From an uncultured Flavobacteriales bacterium (GTDB lineage: Bacteria > Bacteroidota > Bacteroidia > Flavobacteriales_D > CAJJDF01), in contig CAJJDF010000045.1 in NCBI GenBank assembly GCA_905182785.1, positions 1 through 62,140 on the forward strand: a stretch of 62,140 nucleotides of DNA, written 5' to 3'. Below, piece by piece: positions 38,392 to 46,707 of the stretch (within the stretch, counting starts at the first letter, position 1; every line of letters begins with the position of its first letter). The position numbers and the translations under genes were made by a program. The notes below the pieces were generated by a model. That model ran no database searches. It was not told the DNA's origin and was given only the letters and a program-made list of their open reading frames with translations.

Positions 38392-39327
38392 ACTCTATCA
38401 TTTTAACTTGTTGAGATGAGCATTGTCCTCAATTATTACGTCTTTTTCCAAACAGAAAAGCCAAATAAAGGCATTAGAGATACTCTTTTAAAACTTGTTT
38501 TTCTTAACTCTTCTACTTTGTGACTAAAAGGAATTTATTTTCTTTTATCTATACAATTTAGACGGGAATTGTAAAAGAAAAAATTCGATTCAACGAGATA
38601 AAACAAAAATATATCGAAGACTGTTTTTTATGATTGGTTTAAGAATCATTCTTATCGCCTATATTACTCCAAATTATATCTATTTCTATGATAACGAAGC
38701 CTTTTTCAATGTTATATTAAACAAACCTTCTGCCCATATTTGGTTCAAAAGTTGAATAGTTCTAGGGTTTACTTTTGCGGGAGGACTTATATTTTTCTTT
38801 ACTTACCAAAAATAAAAATCCTTATTTGTTGTTGTTTTGGAACATTCCATTTAAGGAATTTGGCTTTATTCAGTTGAGCATGGAAAATTGTTTAGATTTC
38901 CTGTTTAATAGGAAATTCCTAATTTGAATCTTTAAACTTGTAAAGCTTATTTTACATTTTAGTTGAGTAGAATAACCGATTAACTTGTTGATTGACAGAA
39001 ATACGAATATGATTGTCGTTACAAGAAAGAAAAGGCATCTAGACCACACAAAATAAGCTCAAATTAATTACACTCTCCTGTATTACAGGATAATTAAATA
39101 AAAAAAATAATTCTTTTTAATCGTGTGAAATATTGAGTTTTAACCGAAAGAATAATTACATCATAAAAAGAGAAACAACATACCCAATGAAATTTATTTT
39201 CTATTAGTAGAGAGCAATCTAGACAAAAAATGAATCGTTTAGAGAATTTGAAATAACGCAAGTCCAAACATTATCGCTATATTATAGAATAATTAATACA
39301 AAAAACTATTACCTAAACCAAAAAAAA
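38392..39327. other. 936-base gap without an intact gene
   Basis: Very AT-rich. It holds a decayed membrane-protein frame (38630-38815) and a short frame from 38416 (MSIVLNYYVFFQTEKP and 19 more residues) that I cannot assign. From 38820 to 39327 I see no coding pattern, terminator or full-consensus promoter for the TonB-dependent receptor; ABC-F also has no visible terminator here. Confidence 0.5.
38630..38815 (+). pseudogene. Possible decayed small membrane protein
   Basis: From the ATG at 38630 the frame reads MIGLRIILIAYITPNYIY, continues to WFKS, hits TGA at 38753-38755, and resumes IVLGFTFAGGLIFFFTYQK to a TAA. Both parts are hydrophobic, as in a two-helix membrane protein, and the frame is also open for about 20 basic codons upstream of the ATG. 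No family is recognised. In such AT-rich sequence, hydrophobic frames can arise by chance, so this is a weak call. Confidence 0.3.
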
Positions 39328-42261
39328 ATGAAGAAAAAACTACTTAATATGAAGAGAAAAATTTCTCTTTTATCAACCTCGATATTTATTGCTGGAGCAA
39401 TAAATGCTCAAACCGTGAGTGGAAAAGTAACGGATAACAAGAATGGAGAACCAATATTTGGATCAACTGTATTTGTAAAAGGAAATACAAATACTGGAGT
39501 AACAACAGATTTTGATGGAAAATATAAAATAAAAGTCTCCGGAAATGATACTTTAATTGTGCGCTACATAGGGTATCAAACAAAAAAAATTGCTGTAAAT
39601 AAGAGAACTACAATTGACATAAAATTGGAAGCAAAAGACATGAATTTGGAAGAGTTTATGGTTATTGGAACAAGAAACCCAAACAGAACATCTACTGAGA
39701 GTGTAGTTGCAGTAGATATATTAGATATGAAAGATTTATCTGCATTAGGATCACAAACTTCGGTAAATGATATAATGAACATGGTAGCGCCTTCATTTAC
39801 ATCACAACCACAAACAGTAGCTGATGGAACAGATCATATTGATCCTGCCTCATTAAGAAACTTAGGTCCTGATCAAGTTTTGGTACTTATTAATGGAAAA
39901 AGAAGACATACTTCTTCTCTTATTAATATAAATGGAACTGTGGGTGCTGGAAGTGTAGGGACTGATATGAACTCTATCCCTACTGCTGCAATTTCAAGAA
40001 TAGAAGTCCTGAGAGATGGAGCTGCCGCACAATATGGATCGGATGCAATAGCCGGGGTTATTAATATTGTTCTTAAAGAAGGAACGAATAAGCTTGATTT
40101 TGCTATTAATACTGGAGCAAATGTGAGTAAAAATGGAAATGACCACGAAGGAGGTATGGATGGAGAAAGAGTTGATCTATCTGCAAACTACGGAATGGAC
40201 ATTGGTAAAAAAGGTGGATTTGTAAACTTTACTGGAAGCATTGGGGTAAGAAAACCTTCTTCGAGAGCAAAAGATTACACAGGAGCTATTTTTAATCGAT
40301 TTCATGGGGCAGAAAGAGTTTTTGCAGATGGAGGGGGGAATATTGCTGATATGACTTTAGCAGATTACCAAACAGCTTCTGCAAGCTTAAGCTATTTATC
40401 TGCTGCAGACAAAGCAACTATTGCCGGATTGGATGTTACAAATTCTACTGATGTTACAACTTTTAGAACCGTGCTAGGTGAAAATGCCGATGAAGATGAA
40501 TTGGCTGCAAGAGGATTGACAAGAAAAGATTTTAGATTTAGAGTTGGGCAGTCTCAATTGAGAGAAGGAAAATTCTTTGCTAATATGTCTTTACCTATTA
40601 ATGACAAAGCAGAAGTATATGGTTTTGGAGGTATGTCTTACAGACAAGGATTGGCTGCAGGGTTTTACAGAAGACCTGCGCAAGGTGATGGAAGAGCTAA
40701 CACAGTTGCTTTCCCTAACGGATTCTTACCAGAAATTGGTTCTGATGTAAATGATCAATCTTTTGCTTTTGGAATAAAAGGAGAAATGAAAGGTTGGAAT
40801 GTTGATTTCTCTAACACATACGGAAGAAACAGTTTTGGATATACAGTGTACAATTCGAGTAACGGAACTATGGGAGTAGCAACACAAAGAGAATTTGATG
40901 CAGGTTCTAACGCATTTTCTCAAAATACGACTAACTTAGATTTTAGTAAATTCTACAAAGGAGTACAGGAAGGGTTAAATTTAGCTTTTGGAACAGAATA
41001 CAGAGTAGAAAATTTCCAAATAACACAAGGAGAAGAAGCTTCTTGGGCTAGTTATGATGTGAACGGAGAAATTGTAACTTCAGCTACACACGATTCTTTG
41101 AAAGTTAAAAATAACTTTACTGGAGCAAATTTAGGAGGAGGTTCACAAGTTTTTGGGGGATTTACGGCTAATAATGAAGTAAACAAAAATAGAAATAGTA
41201 TTGCTGCTTATGCAGATGCTGAATTAGATGTAACCAAATCTTGGGTGCTGAATGCTGCATTGAGATTGGAAAGTTTTTCTGATTTTGGAGAAACATTGAA
41301 CGGAAAAATAGCTTCGAGGTATAAGATTACTAAAAATATTGCTATTAGAGGTGCATACAGTACTGGATTTAGAGCACCTTCCCTTCATCAAAAATACTTC
41401 AGTAGAAGTAGTACAATTTTTGATGCTAACGGAAATGTACAAGAAAAAGGAACTTTTGCAAACAACAGTAGAGCTGCTGATTTATTAGGAATTCCAGAAT
41501 TGAAAGAAGAAACATCTAACAATTACAGTTTAGGGATGACAATGAAAATACCTGATTTAAACCTAAGCTTAACAGTAGATGTATACCAGATAGACATAAA
41601 AGACAGAGTGGTATACACTGGTTCTTTTTCTGCAGGTACAGACCCAGAGCTTCAAGCAATTTTTGCAGCAGCAGGTGCAACTACAGCTGCATTTTTTGCA
41701 AATGCAATTGATACTCGTTCAAAAGGACTTGATGTTGTAATCTCACACAATAAATTATTCAAAAACGATTTATTACTTAAAAATGATCTTTCAGCTACTT
41801 TTTCATCAACTGAGCAAGTTGGAGATATAAAAACTACTGATCAATTGAAAGACCAAGCAACTACTTTCTTTGGAGAAAGACAAAAACTATTTTTGGAACA
41901 AGCTATGCCAAGAGTAAAAGTTAACTTGACTAACATTATAAAGCACAATAAATGGAGTTTCATGTTGAGAAACGTATATTTTGGTGAAGTAACAGATCCA
42001 GATTCTCATGCAGATGTTGATGCAAACGGAAACTCTGATTTGACTTACTATGGTGGGAAAATAATTACTGATTTATCAGTAGGATACGACTTTTCTAATC
42101 AATTCAGAATTACTGTAGGATCTAATAACTTATTAGATGTTTACCCAGATGAAAATAGAGTCGCTTCTACTTCTGGAAATCAATTTGTATATTCTAGAAG
42201 AACTTCACAGTTTGGATATACAGGAAGGTATGTATTTACTAGAATTAATTTTACTTTCTAA
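39328..42261 (+). CDS. TonB-dependent receptor with carboxypeptidase-like N-terminal domain
   Basis: A 977-residue outer-membrane receptor. A signal peptide ends near residue 27 (GAINAQ). A CarboxypepD_reg-like beta-sandwich follows (residues 28-105: SGKVTDNKNGEPIFGSTVFV, then DTLIVRYIGYQTKKI). The plug domain is about residues 110-250, with MVIGTRNPNRTS, the VLVLINGKRRH stretch and RIEVLRDGAAAQYGSDAIAG. The barrel fills the rest and ends in aromatic YVFTRINFTF. The start may instead be the second ATG at 39349 (MKRKISLL). It imports an unidentified ligand using TonB energy. There is no SusD gene beside it, so it is not a typical SusC pair. A strong terminator follows. Confidence 0.93.
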   Translation: MKKKLLNMKRKISLLSTSIFIAGAINAQTVSGKVTDNKNGEPIFGSTVFVKGNTNTGVTTDFDGKYKIKVSGNDTLIVRYIGYQTKKIAVNKRTTIDIKLEAKDMNLEEFMVIGTRNPNRTSTESVVAVDILDMKDLSALGSQTSVNDIMNMVAPSFTSQPQTVADGTDHIDPASLRNLGPDQVLVLINGKRRHTSSLININGTVGAGSVGTDMNSIPTAAISRIEVLRDGAAAQYGSDAIAGVINIVLKEGTNKLDFAINTGANVSKNGNDHEGGMDGERVDLSANYGMDIGKKGGFVNFTGSIGVRKPSSRAKDYTGAIFNRFHGAERVFADGGGNIADMTLADYQTASASLSYLSAADKATIAGLDVTNSTDVTTFRTVLGENADEDELAARGLTRKDFRFRVGQSQLREGKFFANMSLPINDKAEVYGFGGMSYRQGLAAGFYRRPAQGDGRANTVAFPNGFLPEIGSDVNDQSFAFGIKGEMKGWNVDFSNTYGRNSFGYTVYNSSNGTMGVATQREFDAGSNAFSQNTTNLDFSKFYKGVQEGLNLAFGTEYRVENFQITQGEEASWASYDVNGEIVTSATHDSLKVKNNFTGANLGGGSQVFGGFTANNEVNKNRNSIAAYADAELDVTKSWVLNAALRLESFSDFGETLNGKIASRYKITKNIAIRGAYSTGFRAPSLHQKYFSRSSTIFDANGNVQEKGTFANNSRAADLLGIPELKEETSNNYSLGMTMKIPDLNLSLTVDVYQIDIKDRVVYTGSFSAGTDPELQAIFAAAGATTAAFFANAIDTRSKGLDVVISHNKLFKNDLLLKNDLSATFSSTEQVGDIKTTDQLKDQATTFFGERQKLFLEQAMPRVKVNLTNIIKHNKWSFMLRNVYFGEVTDPDSHADVDANGNSDLTYYGGKIITDLSVGYDFSNQFRITVGSNNLLDVYPDENRVASTSGNQFVYSRRTSQFGYTGRYVFTRINFTF

Positions 42262-42286
42262 TTCTTAGAAAATAAAATTAATTCAC

Positions 42287-42322
42287 AAAAGCCTCTTTTA
42301 TTTCGATAAAAGAGGCTTTTTT
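42287..42322. terminator. Bidirectional terminator between the TonB receptor and queE
   Basis: AAAAGCCTCTTTTAT and ATAAAAGAGGCTTTT pair around TTCG, with a T-tract, in the gap between convergent genes. Confidence 0.85.
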
Positions 42323-42943
42323 TTATAATACCCCTAAATATTTGTGTGTCTGTACAGAAATACGCCATTGAGTGTTCTTGGTTATGTAATCTAGAATTAA
42401 TTCGTAGCTAGCTTCTTTTTTACTCCATTCGGCTTGTAAATACAAATTGCAATCATCAGAAACTTGACTTGCATAGGATTCTGCCCACTCTATATCACTT
42501 TTGTTGAACACGATAATTTTTAATTCTTGTGCTTTTGAAACGACTGAATCTAGTGGTTTTTTGAATTTCTTTGGGGACAAACATACCCAATCAAAATCTC
42601 CAATTAATTCGTAAGCTCCAGAAGTTTCTATGGCAATCTCAACTCCTAATTTATGTAATTCTTGTGTCAAAAAAGTTAAATCATACATAGCTGGCTCTCC
42701 TCCTGTAATTACTACAAAATCTGTATTCGATTCTTTTACTTGAGTTATTAAATCCGAAACTAAGAAAATTTTGTGGTCATTTCTATTCCAACTTTCTTTC
42801 ACGTCACACCATACACACCCTACATCACAACCTGCTATACGAATAAAAAATGCTGCTCTCCCACTGTAAAACCCCTCTCCCTGAACGGTATAAAAAGTCT
42901 CCATGATTGGCAGTTCTGTAATTGGTGTAGCTGTTTTAGTCAA
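42323..42943 (-). CDS. queE: 7-carboxy-7-deazaguanine synthase (radical SAM)
   Basis: Converts CPH4 to CDG in queuosine/preQ0 synthesis. METFYTVQGEGFYSGR then FIRIAGCDVGCVWCD gives the radical-SAM CxxxCxxC, near residue 45. The start is uncertain. The family needs residues before METFYT, and there is no ATG there: candidates are TTG at 42943 (used here; it overlaps the upstream gene end by 8 bases, suggesting translational coupling), TTG at 42991, and the ATG at 42904, which would leave no leader. GEPAMYDLTFL (usual GGEP SAM-binding) and KKFKKPLDSV follow. It is downstream of, and overlaps, the cyclo-ligase gene. Confidence 0.9.
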   Translation of the reverse strand: MTKTATPITELPIMETFYTVQGEGFYSGRAAFFIRIAGCDVGCVWCDVKESWNRNDHKIFLVSDLITQVKESNTDFVVITGGEPAMYDLTFLTQELHKLGVEIAIETSGAYELIGDFDWVCLSPKKFKKPLDSVVSKAQELKIIVFNKSDIEWAESYASQVSDDCNLYLQAEWSKKEASYELILDYITKNTQWRISVQTHKYLGVL

Positions 42944-43496
42944 AATAATAGATTTCTTTGGGTGTAATGCAAACTTGCATTTTTTTATCAAAGGTATTCA
43001 AATCTTTTATTTCATCCATAGGATCAAATAAAGATAAACCGATCAATTGTGTTTCCTTCGGTAATTCAGAAATGAATTTATCGTAAAATCCACCTCCATA
43101 CCCTACTCTATTTCCTTTTTCATCAAAAGCTAACAAAGGAATAAGAACTACTTCTATTTCATTTACAAGACATGGTTTTGCATTCTTAGGCTCAAGAATT
43201 CCAAAACTATTTAATTCTAGCTGAGTGTCTTTATCAAAATAATAATGAGTCATAGATTTTCCTGACTCAATTTTTGGAATAGCTACCTTGCCTTTTTCCA
43301 TCATTCTATCAATGATAAGCCAAGTGTCTACTTCGTTATTCTTAGCAATAGGTAAAAAACAATGAATTGTTTTGTTGTCCAATTTAAAATTCTGAGTAAG
43401 AATATCAGATATTTTTAAACTTTCAATTTTTACAAACTGAGACTTTAACTCTTTTCTTTTAGCTAAATATTCTTTCCTAATTTCTTTCTTTGTCAT
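42936..43496 (-). CDS. 5-formyltetrahydrofolate cyclo-ligase
   Basis: Converts 5-formyl-THF to 5,10-methenyl-THF with ATP, in folate recycling. The start is the ATG at 43496 (MTKKEIRKEYLAKRKEL); the frame opens at 43529, but a -7 box at 43518-43525 lies inside that extension, so the shorter start is right. The GYGGGFYDKFI motif near residue 125 is diagnostic. About 186 residues, normal size. queE follows with an overlap, so the two form an operon; a link between folate and queuosine synthesis is not established here. Confidence 0.9.
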   Translation of the reverse strand: MTKKEIRKEYLAKRKELKSQFVKIESLKISDILTQNFKLDNKTIHCFLPIAKNNEVDTWLIIDRMMEKGKVAIPKIESGKSMTHYYFDKDTQLELNSFGILEPKNAKPCLVNEIEVVLIPLLAFDEKGNRVGYGGGFYDKFISELPKETQLIGLSLFDPMDEIKDLNTFDKKMQVCITPKEIYYFD

Positions 43497-43517
43497 TGCA
43501 CTGAAAATAAATCCATT

Positions 43518-43525
43518 CAAAGTTA
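43518..43525 (-). promoter_or_regulatory. -7 box upstream of the cyclo-ligase-queE operon
   Basis: TAACTTTG on the minus strand, 21 bases upstream of the ATG at 43496. It also decides the start of that gene. Confidence 0.6.
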
Positions 43526-43577
43526 GCACCTTTATAATCTATTCTATTAATTCAATCCATTATTTGAACTTTATATT

Positions 43578-44528
43578 CTACCTCTGAAGAATTACTTTTT
43601 GATAATGAACCTGTATTTCATTAATTTTTAATGCGATAAAATAATGTCCATTTGGTAATTCTGGTGCTGGCGACCATTCCGCTTCGTACTTTTCGGCTTC
43701 CAATGTTTTCTCTTCCAAATTGGCAACTAACATTCCTTGTACATCATATACCAATACGTTCACTTTTGCTTTATTAAATACTCCATATTGGATTGTTACC
43801 TTATTCACAAATGGATTGGGAGACACTTTATAAATCATACCTCTATCAATATGCAAGTCATTTGTCCCAACAATTACTCCGTTCCCATTAATTACAATAT
43901 CCCAAGTTCCTTCCATATTTCCAGTGGTAGAATTTAATGTTAAAGGAATTATTCTATGAGTTGCATCATAAGTTCCTGAGGTGATTGAAGCGGCTGCATC
44001 TGTGGGTATAGATGTATCTCCTGTAAAATATAATTGGGTAGTCAATAAACTAAACCCTGGAGGTGTAATCTTAAAATGGATATGAGAAGGACGGTATTGA
44101 CTTCCATTCAAATATTTACCTGGTTTAACGGTTTCAAAAATATAAAACCCTTGATTGTTTGAAGTGGTTTTCCCTCTTAAATTATAGGTTGTATTGTCAT
44201 ATTGCCCAGCATTATTCGCATGCCAAACATCCACAATAGTATTAGGAATTACTTTTGAGCAATCCAGATTTCTAACCCTTCCACTTATTACTATTCTGGT
44301 TCCTACTTCAGTTGAACCGGCTAATTGGCCAGCAGAAATTACAGGTGGATTTGCAGTATAAAAAGGACCTTCTCCATAATAATCTAGTGTTGTTGGATCA
44401 CAATCTAGAGCAGAATCATCCTCAGGAGAATTTGCTTTTAGTAAATTAGGAATCACACCAACTCCTAGTATTGCCAGAGAAGTATTTTTTAAAAATTGTC
44501 TTCTTTTATTATTTTTCTTTTTCTCCAT
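43578..44528 (-). CDS. Intradiol ring-cleavage dioxygenase-like protein with Tat signal and T9SS tail
   Basis: A 316-residue exported protein. Residues 9-14 are RRQFLK, a twin-arginine motif, before a hydrophobic stretch (TSLAILGVGVIP). The intradiol dioxygenase fold follows, with the likely Fe(III) ligands Tyr110 (NNAGQYDN), Tyr139 (KPGKY), His149 and His151 (RPSHIHF), spaced as in catechol dioxygenases. From about residue 233 a T9SS sorting tail follows (VSPNPFVNKVTIQ, then VLVYDVQGM, ending YQKVILQR). Members cleave catechol-type rings; extracellular members with this fold are less characterised. Substrate is unknown. The combination of Tat export and T9SS is unusual. It ends on TAG. Confidence 0.8.
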   Translation of the reverse strand: MEKKKNNKRRQFLKNTSLAILGVGVIPNLLKANSPEDDSALDCDPTTLDYYGEGPFYTANPPVISAGQLAGSTEVGTRIVISGRVRNLDCSKVIPNTIVDVWHANNAGQYDNTTYNLRGKTTSNNQGFYIFETVKPGKYLNGSQYRPSHIHFKITPPGFSLLTTQLYFTGDTSIPTDAAASITSGTYDATHRIIPLTLNSTTGNMEGTWDIVINGNGVIVGTNDLHIDRGMIYKVSPNPFVNKVTIQYGVFNKAKVNVLVYDVQGMLVANLEEKTLEAEKYEAEWSPAPELPNGHYFIALKINEIQVHYQKVILQR

Positions 44529-44641
44529 CTTTTCAATTATTGTTATCTATTAAGATATGATATTAATTTTATATACTCAAAGATGATACCAAAAAAGGGC
44601 TAAGACAAGGTGATTATTTTAATTTTAATTGGAAATAGTAG

Positions 44642-44707
44642 TTATTTTCCAAATTCTTCCCTAAACTGAGAAGGAGAAACTTGAGTTGACAAGTATGTTC
44701 TTAATCT
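44642..44707 (-). pseudogene. Possible remnant of an AraC-type regulator C-terminus
   Basis: The minus strand reads RLRTYLSTQVSPSQFREEFG then K and TAA. The VSPSQFREEFGK ending looks like the last part of an AraC/XylS DNA-binding domain (GxSPSxFRxxF). A shifted frame just upstream gives KVIGFGVNKRMNDIGD, which could be more of the same domain after a frameshift. No intact gene surrounds it. The rest of the 366-base gap between the dioxygenase and ybaB (44529-44894) holds no other recognisable signal. Confidence 0.35.
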
Positions 44708-44894
44708 CCAATATCATTCATTCTTTTATTAACACCGAAGCCGATTACTTTTAATTTTTTTACATAAAATATTCAGAATCATTTCTGTAGTTTGTAGTTT
44801 AACACTATAGAAATGAATTATGAGTATCGTAATCCATTTCTATTAAAATAAGAAAATTAATAAATACTGTAAAACCAGTAACCAAATAACCAGT

Positions 44895-45197
44895 TTACAT
44901 CCCAGGAATCATTCCTGCAGAGGCTGCTTTCATTTCCAATTCATTGACACTTTCTGCTTTTTCCAAGGCATCGTTAGTTGCGATTATCAATAAATCTTCC
45001 AATTCTTCTCTGTCAAAACCTCCTAGTTTTTCATTGATAGAAATAGAATTTACTTTTCTATTCCCAGTCATAATCAAAGTAACTTTTCCATTACTAGCTG
45101 TCCCTTCTACAGTAATTGTATCCAGTCTTACTTTGGTTTCTTCTACTTTCTGTTGCATCTCTTGCAACTTTTTCATCATTCCGTTTCCTCCAAACAT
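44895..45197 (-). CDS. ybaB: YbaB/EbfC family nucleoid-associated protein
   Basis: A 100-residue DNA-binding protein of the YbaB/EbfC family, which forms dimers and coats DNA. The N-terminus MFGGNGMMKKLQEMQQKVEE and the middle ITVEGTASNGKVTLIMTGNRKVNSI are the usual family signatures. The C-terminal helix has the NDALEKAESV pattern. It is usually linked to recR or dnaX, neither of which is nearby. It is the first gene of a minus-strand run that lies just downstream of fahA, separated by the fourth hairpin repeat. Confidence 0.94.
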   Translation of the reverse strand: MFGGNGMMKKLQEMQQKVEETKVRLDTITVEGTASNGKVTLIMTGNRKVNSISINEKLGGFDREELEDLLIIATNDALEKAESVNELEMKAASAGMIPGM

Positions 45198-45250
45198 CTT
45201 TTTTATAATTAATAGTTAATAATGGATAATTAATAATTTCTCAAATCTAA

Positions 45251-45297
45251 ACCCTGAGGGTTTTGTTCCTTTTTCGGAACAAAATGTCTCGAAGGGT
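45251..45297 (-). repeat. Hairpin repeat, copy 4 of 4 (inverted)
   Basis: On the minus strand it starts ACCCTTCGAG and ends CCCTCAGGGT, with outer arms ACCCT and AGGGT that pair and an inner stem TTTTGTTCC / GGAACAAAA. It has the same plan as the 8.1-8.3 kb copies. It sits between fahA and ybaB. Confidence 0.75.
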
Positions 45298-45316
45298 GAA
45301 TTAGAAACAAAAAATC

Positions 45317-46591
45317 TTAAAGTGCCGGAAGCACTTTAGCTTTCACTTCTCCAAATCCGATTCTTACCCCGTCTTTTTCGGAGAAACCTCTCATGATTAC
45401 GGTATCGTTATCGTTTATGAATTTTCTTTCTGTTCCATCTTTCATAGGAACTGTTTTTGATCCTTTCCAAGAAAGCTCAAGCATTGAACCAAATTCACTT
45501 TCTTTTGGTCCAGATATTGTTCCAGACCCCATACAATCCCCTGTTCTTATGTTACATCCATTTACAGAGTGATGCGCTAATTGTTGGTTCATATTCCAAT
45601 ACATGTATTTGTAATTGGATTTTGAAACCGAAGTTTCTTCCCCTCCTTCTGGCTGAATCAATACTTCTAAATTAATATTTACGTGTTTGTCTCCTGCATA
45701 TTCCAAATAAGGCAATACTTTAGGATCCTGAATAGGTCCTGCAGTTCTAAATGGTTCTAAAGCATCCAAAGTAACTATCCAACTAGAAATGTGAGAAGCA
45801 AAACTTTTTCCTAAGAAAGGGCCTAAGGGCACATATTCCCAACCTTGAATATCTCTTGCGCTCCAATCGTTCAACAAAGTCATCCCAAAAATATAATCGT
45901 CTGCTTCTTCCGTAGAAATAGAACCTCCAAGTGGTTTTCCTTCATAGGTAAAAAAAGCTGTTTCCAATTCAAAATCTAATAATTTACTAGCTCCAAAAAC
46001 TGGAACTTCAGCTGTAGGAGGTTTCATTTGACCTTTTGGTCTGTGGAAATTCAGACCAGATGGAACTATAGAACTGGACCTTCCGTGATATCCCACGGGA
46101 ATATGTTTCCAGTTTGGCAATAATGCGTTATCTGGATCACGGAACAAACAACCTACGTTAAAAGCATGTTGCTCACTCGAGTAAAAATCTGTGTAATCCC
46201 CAATATGCATTGGCAATAACATTTCTACCTCACTTTGTTCATGTAAAACTTGCTCGCAATGGTGTTCTTTTTTTTGCAACTCTTCATTGTCTGCGTTCAA
46301 TAAATCAGAAATTCTATTTCTCAATTCTCTTGTTCCTTGTTTTCCATGACGCATCATAGTATTCAGCACATTAGAACTAAAATCTTCTATCGTAAATTGT
46401 AACCTTGTTAAATAACCCAAAGAATGCAAAGCTTTTAAATCCAAAACTTTATCTCCAATAGCAACTCCCACTCTTGGTGAGTTTCCATTGTGTTTAAATA
46501 TTCCTAAAGGAAGATTTTGAATAGGGAAATCAGAATTTACTGGGACTTCTACCCAAGATTGTAATGCTGGATTGTTCGCTTTTAATGTCAT
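45317..46591 (-). CDS. fahA: Fumarylacetoacetase
   Basis: Hydrolyses fumarylacetoacetate to fumarate and acetoacetate, the last step of tyrosine catabolism. The 424-residue length is normal for bacterial FAH. The HAFNVGCLFRDPDNALLPNW segment and the metal-binding FELETAFFTYEGKPLG stretch, then NDWSARDIQGWEYVPLGPFL and the GTISGPKESEFGSMLELSW tail, are diagnostic. The start MTLKANNPALQSWVEV is standard. No homogentisate dioxygenase gene is in the window. An upstream promoter with full consensus was not found. Confidence 0.97.
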   Translation of the reverse strand: MTLKANNPALQSWVEVPVNSDFPIQNLPLGIFKHNGNSPRVGVAIGDKVLDLKALHSLGYLTRLQFTIEDFSSNVLNTMMRHGKQGTRELRNRISDLLNADNEELQKKEHHCEQVLHEQSEVEMLLPMHIGDYTDFYSSEQHAFNVGCLFRDPDNALLPNWKHIPVGYHGRSSSIVPSGLNFHRPKGQMKPPTAEVPVFGASKLLDFELETAFFTYEGKPLGGSISTEEADDYIFGMTLLNDWSARDIQGWEYVPLGPFLGKSFASHISSWIVTLDALEPFRTAGPIQDPKVLPYLEYAGDKHVNINLEVLIQPEGGEETSVSKSNYKYMYWNMNQQLAHHSVNGCNIRTGDCMGSGTISGPKESEFGSMLELSWKGSKTVPMKDGTERKFINDNDTVIMRGFSEKDGVRIGFGEVKAKVLPAL

Positions 46592-46663
46592 TTATTTGTA
46601 ATTATTTATTGCTATAGTAAAAATACGAAACTAGCTATACAAACAAAAGTATAATTCATAAAA

Positions 46664-46691
46664 AAAGCCATTTACTTTCGTAAATGGCTTT
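46664..46691 (-). terminator. Terminator of the reductase gene (repeated hairpin)
   Basis: AAAGCCATTTAC and GTAAATGGCTTT pair around TTTC. The 28 bases, and more flanking A/T tract, are identical to 48971-49000 downstream of pdhB. It follows the reductase stop on the minus strand by 17 bases. Confidence 0.85.
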
Positions 46692-46707
46692 TTGACAAAA
46701 CTTATTC

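Noticed and set aside
39328-42261. SusC/SusD polysaccharide utilisation locus
   Set aside because: No SusD gene, glycoside hydrolase or sulfatase flanks the receptor; it is better called a general TonB-dependent receptor.
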